A stretch of 64,000 nt of DNA, from assembly GCF_026151205.1 (NCBI RefSeq), contig NC_087073.1, forward strand, positions 3,493,001 to 3,557,000. The letters are read 5' to 3'. The position numbers and the translations under genes were made by a program. Of this stretch, positions 61,745 through 64,000 are shown one piece after another. This stretch comes from Bolinopsis microptera. Its lineage: Eukaryota > Ctenophora > Tentaculata > Lobata > Bolinopsidae. The number at the start of each line of letters is the position of its first letter. Positions within the stretch are counted from its first letter, which is position 1. The notes under the pieces are model-generated. The model did not search any database. It saw only the letters and a list, made by a program, of their open reading frames with translations, and was not told the DNA's origin.

Positions 61745-62130
61745 GCAAGCTTGATACCTTGAAGGGTCCTAGAGCAGTTAGGCTGTTCACTTGTCGTGGT
61801 AGGAGGTTCCATAATCCATAGTCTCGCTGCATTCACTCCAAAGGAATTCTCGTAATGAGTGGCCACTGATCGTTGCGATTTGTTGTTCAGTGGTGGGACT
61901 ATGGCTTTTATGCCATGTCGAGCATTTTCCTTGAATACCATCTTGATGTCTGGATGTCATTTGGAGCAAGGTCGTTTGCCATCGTCCATGTATGGATCAG
62001 GATGTATCGCTCTCTCCGCCTCTGCGGAGATTTAAATTTGGCCTTCTTAAATTGTGCAAGTTCCCTTATATTGGCTATACTATACTTGGTTACAGTTACA
62101 GCTTCCACAATTGCCTCAGCTGGCAAAACT

Positions 62131-63403
62131 TTGAGAACCCATCCAGCTATTCAGGCTCACAAAAGTGTCTATCCAGCTCTCTCAATATTTGCTTTTGGCA
62201 TTTACATTTTTGATATTCTTATTGACAAATTTGTGCCCCCATCACCCATGTGACAAATCGATATCTCAGAACATCGAAGCCGAGAATTCTCCTTGTCTTA
62301 AATTCGAACTTAAAGCTTCGACACTAGAGCGTCCTCACTCCCGAGAGCAGAGAGAAGCTTAAGAGGAATATCATTATTTACGTTGTCAGCGTAATGTGTG
62401 GATCTGGGATCATCGACGTTCCTTAATACTTTATACCCCGGGAAACAAAAAGGTCCCCTGAAGTTTCCCTGAAACCGGAAGCTAGAAATCTAAATACAGT
62501 CTAATGCATGAACAAGTTTCGATCGCGCGCGACCTGAATTTTAACGAATTGCAACAGCGTTTTCTCATCTGCTATTTTTATTCGCGCCTTCCATCAATTG
62601 GCTCAATTTAACCCACAGTGTCCCAACTTAGCTATAAATAGATGACATTACGAAAGAGTTAATAAAGTAGTGCATGTAACCACTGGCGAAATCCATTACA
62701 TGGTGGCAAAATGGTGAGGCCCAAACTTTAACATGCAATGTGCTTGACGATGTTCTATTATAATAAGTCTTGAACCTAATTAGTAACATATCTACGACAG
62801 ACACAGTGAACACAACTCATGAATTGTCAAATGTGGATAAAATCATCAGGGATTTAACACTACTAATTGTAATTATAATTAACGGCAAATCATATATACA
62901 TTACAGTGTAATCTTTCACCAAAACCCTTGAAACTAAATTTAACCAAACTGTAAACATCACGACTGGTTGAAGTCGTTAAAGAAAGCAAATATTAAAATC
63001 AAACGTGGCGACATTTTCGCGTTTCGAATGAGAATAGTGTTCTTCGATCGTGCTGAAAATCCTTTAATCATCTTTTAAATACATAAGTTTGCTAAGTTAA
63101 TTAAATGTTGGGGTTACATGGAATTGTCAGTAAAATCATTATTTGATGGAGCTGAATGTTACGTTTGATAGACGTGTGCTAAGATCGTATATTTTAGTTT
63201 TAAATGAAATTTTATCACCATCCTTTCATAAACAAATAATTTGAGGTCATGATAATACAAATATCATCCCTTGAAATTCACATCTATCATAGAATTATAA
63301 TTTAGCTCACGTTCAAACACACAATATGTTCAAAATATAACAATCAATAAACTCGAATACTGGCAATAAACAGTTTTCCGTCTCTCTCCGTTTTTACATC
63401 AAT
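62131..63403. other. intergenic and probable 3' UTR of the ATG8 gene
   Basis: No coding exon is seen. The part next to 63403 should be the 3' UTR of the autophagy gene. A minus-strand AATAAA lies near 62577, too far away to be assigned with confidence. Confidence 0.4.
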
Positions 63404-63550
<147 letters not shown>

Positions 63551-64000
63551 TCAGACATTTAAATGTGGATAACCGACCATAAATTTCCTAAGCTAAGTCC
63601 GGGCTGGCTGCTACCAGTATTAAAGATAGGTGTTTTATTTAATGTTCATTTTAGTACTTTTATCGGAAGATTAAAGCAGTAACTGATAATTATTCCAGAC
63701 ATTCGTTAGTCCTTAGTGCCTGATACATAAAAGTTTTTTAAAACTTGGTCTAGCTAAGAAGCATGAGACCATTTATTATTTATGCAATATACATGAACTA
63801 GTTGCATGACTTCATCGCTGAAGCAATATGATCCTTCTAGAAACTATCACATGTTCAGAGATATCAAGAAAGTTCTCTCAGATCTAGATTCTCTAAAATA
63901 AGAACATCTGTTCTCAAGTTTCAGTGAACATGTTAGTACCTAAAATCTAAATGTGAACTGATTTTCACACATCCAACTTGGCCAAGATAAGACTAAATAT

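Larger units (their letters stand above)
60640..62130 (-). pseudogene. old CR1-like LINE tail, interrupted by another LINE
   Basis: Read on the minus strand: SPQRRRERYILIHTWTMAND, RHGIKAIVPPLNNKSQRSVA, HYENSFGVNAARLW, LWNLLPRQVNSLTALGPFKV, and, beyond the insertion, FLEMFPDTLPTKGYTAIANN and SLLEWNLQ. The parts lie in different frames, so the copy carries frameshifts as well as the 1-kb insertion at 60747-61740. These are conserved motifs of the CR1-type C-terminal region. Confidence 0.8.

Noticed and set aside
61615-61832. Plus- and minus-strand frames with poly-Lys or poly-Phe
   Set aside because: They read through the 33-base poly(A) tail of the LINE insertion and are not genes, apart from the CR1-like motif segment already annotated.

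Overview
The window looks like nuclear DNA of an invertebrate metazoan. It is AT-rich, its genes are split by GT-AG introns, and it holds animal-only families: a TGF-beta receptor-regulated SMAD, a voltage-gated calcium channel alpha2delta subunit and an ATG8-family autophagy modifier. It also carries many degraded transposable elements. Nothing in it is bacterial or viral, and the phylum cannot be fixed by eye. All gene models were assembled by reading splice sites and reading phase. No search was run, so family names rest on recognised motifs.

Layout. (1) 2207-18280, minus strand: a SMAD2/3-type gene, with eight of nine expected coding exons placed, running from the MH1 domain through a Ser/Pro-rich linker to MH2 and a C-terminal Ser-x-Ser. 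Its introns hold an 18-bp minisatellite (8037-8547) with a diverged sister array (9112-9247), a rhodopsin-like GPCR fragment (9890-10207), a pogo-like inverted-repeat unit (10210-10520), a 3.2-kb hAT-type foldback element (12611-15795) with an 8-bp target duplication, and a CR1-like LINE tail (16440-17345). (2) 18281-33690: a repeat-rich interval. It holds an inverted second copy of the sequence the foldback element inserted into (the empty site), an RTE-like fragment, a 1.6-kb inverted-repeat element carrying a repeated TGTGACGGACGTGAC word, a 6-kb inverted-repeat element split by a nearly complete PHD-APE-RT LINE, and GC-rich hairpin repeats. (3) 33695-38085, minus strand: an alpha2delta gene with eight exons whose phases join into about 1038 codons. 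(4) 38086-63400: mostly intergenic, with a three-copy 66-bp repeat that is open in one frame, a CR1-like tail, a Penelope GIY-YIG fragment, a 479-bp element with an 8-bp duplication, a 185-bp inverted-repeat element, and an L1/Tx1-like insertion with poly(A) and a target duplication inside an older CR1-like copy. (5) 63404-63494, minus strand: the last coding exon of an LC3/GABARAP (ATG8) gene whose other exons lie beyond the window.

The three host genes are functionally unrelated (TGF-beta/activin signalling, calcium-channel trafficking, autophagy). All lie on the minus strand and no operon-like linkage is implied. The less usual material is in the mobile DNA: two inverted-repeat elements with dense internal word arrays, and a foldback element that carries protein-coding sequence in both arms and can be compared directly with its empty site.
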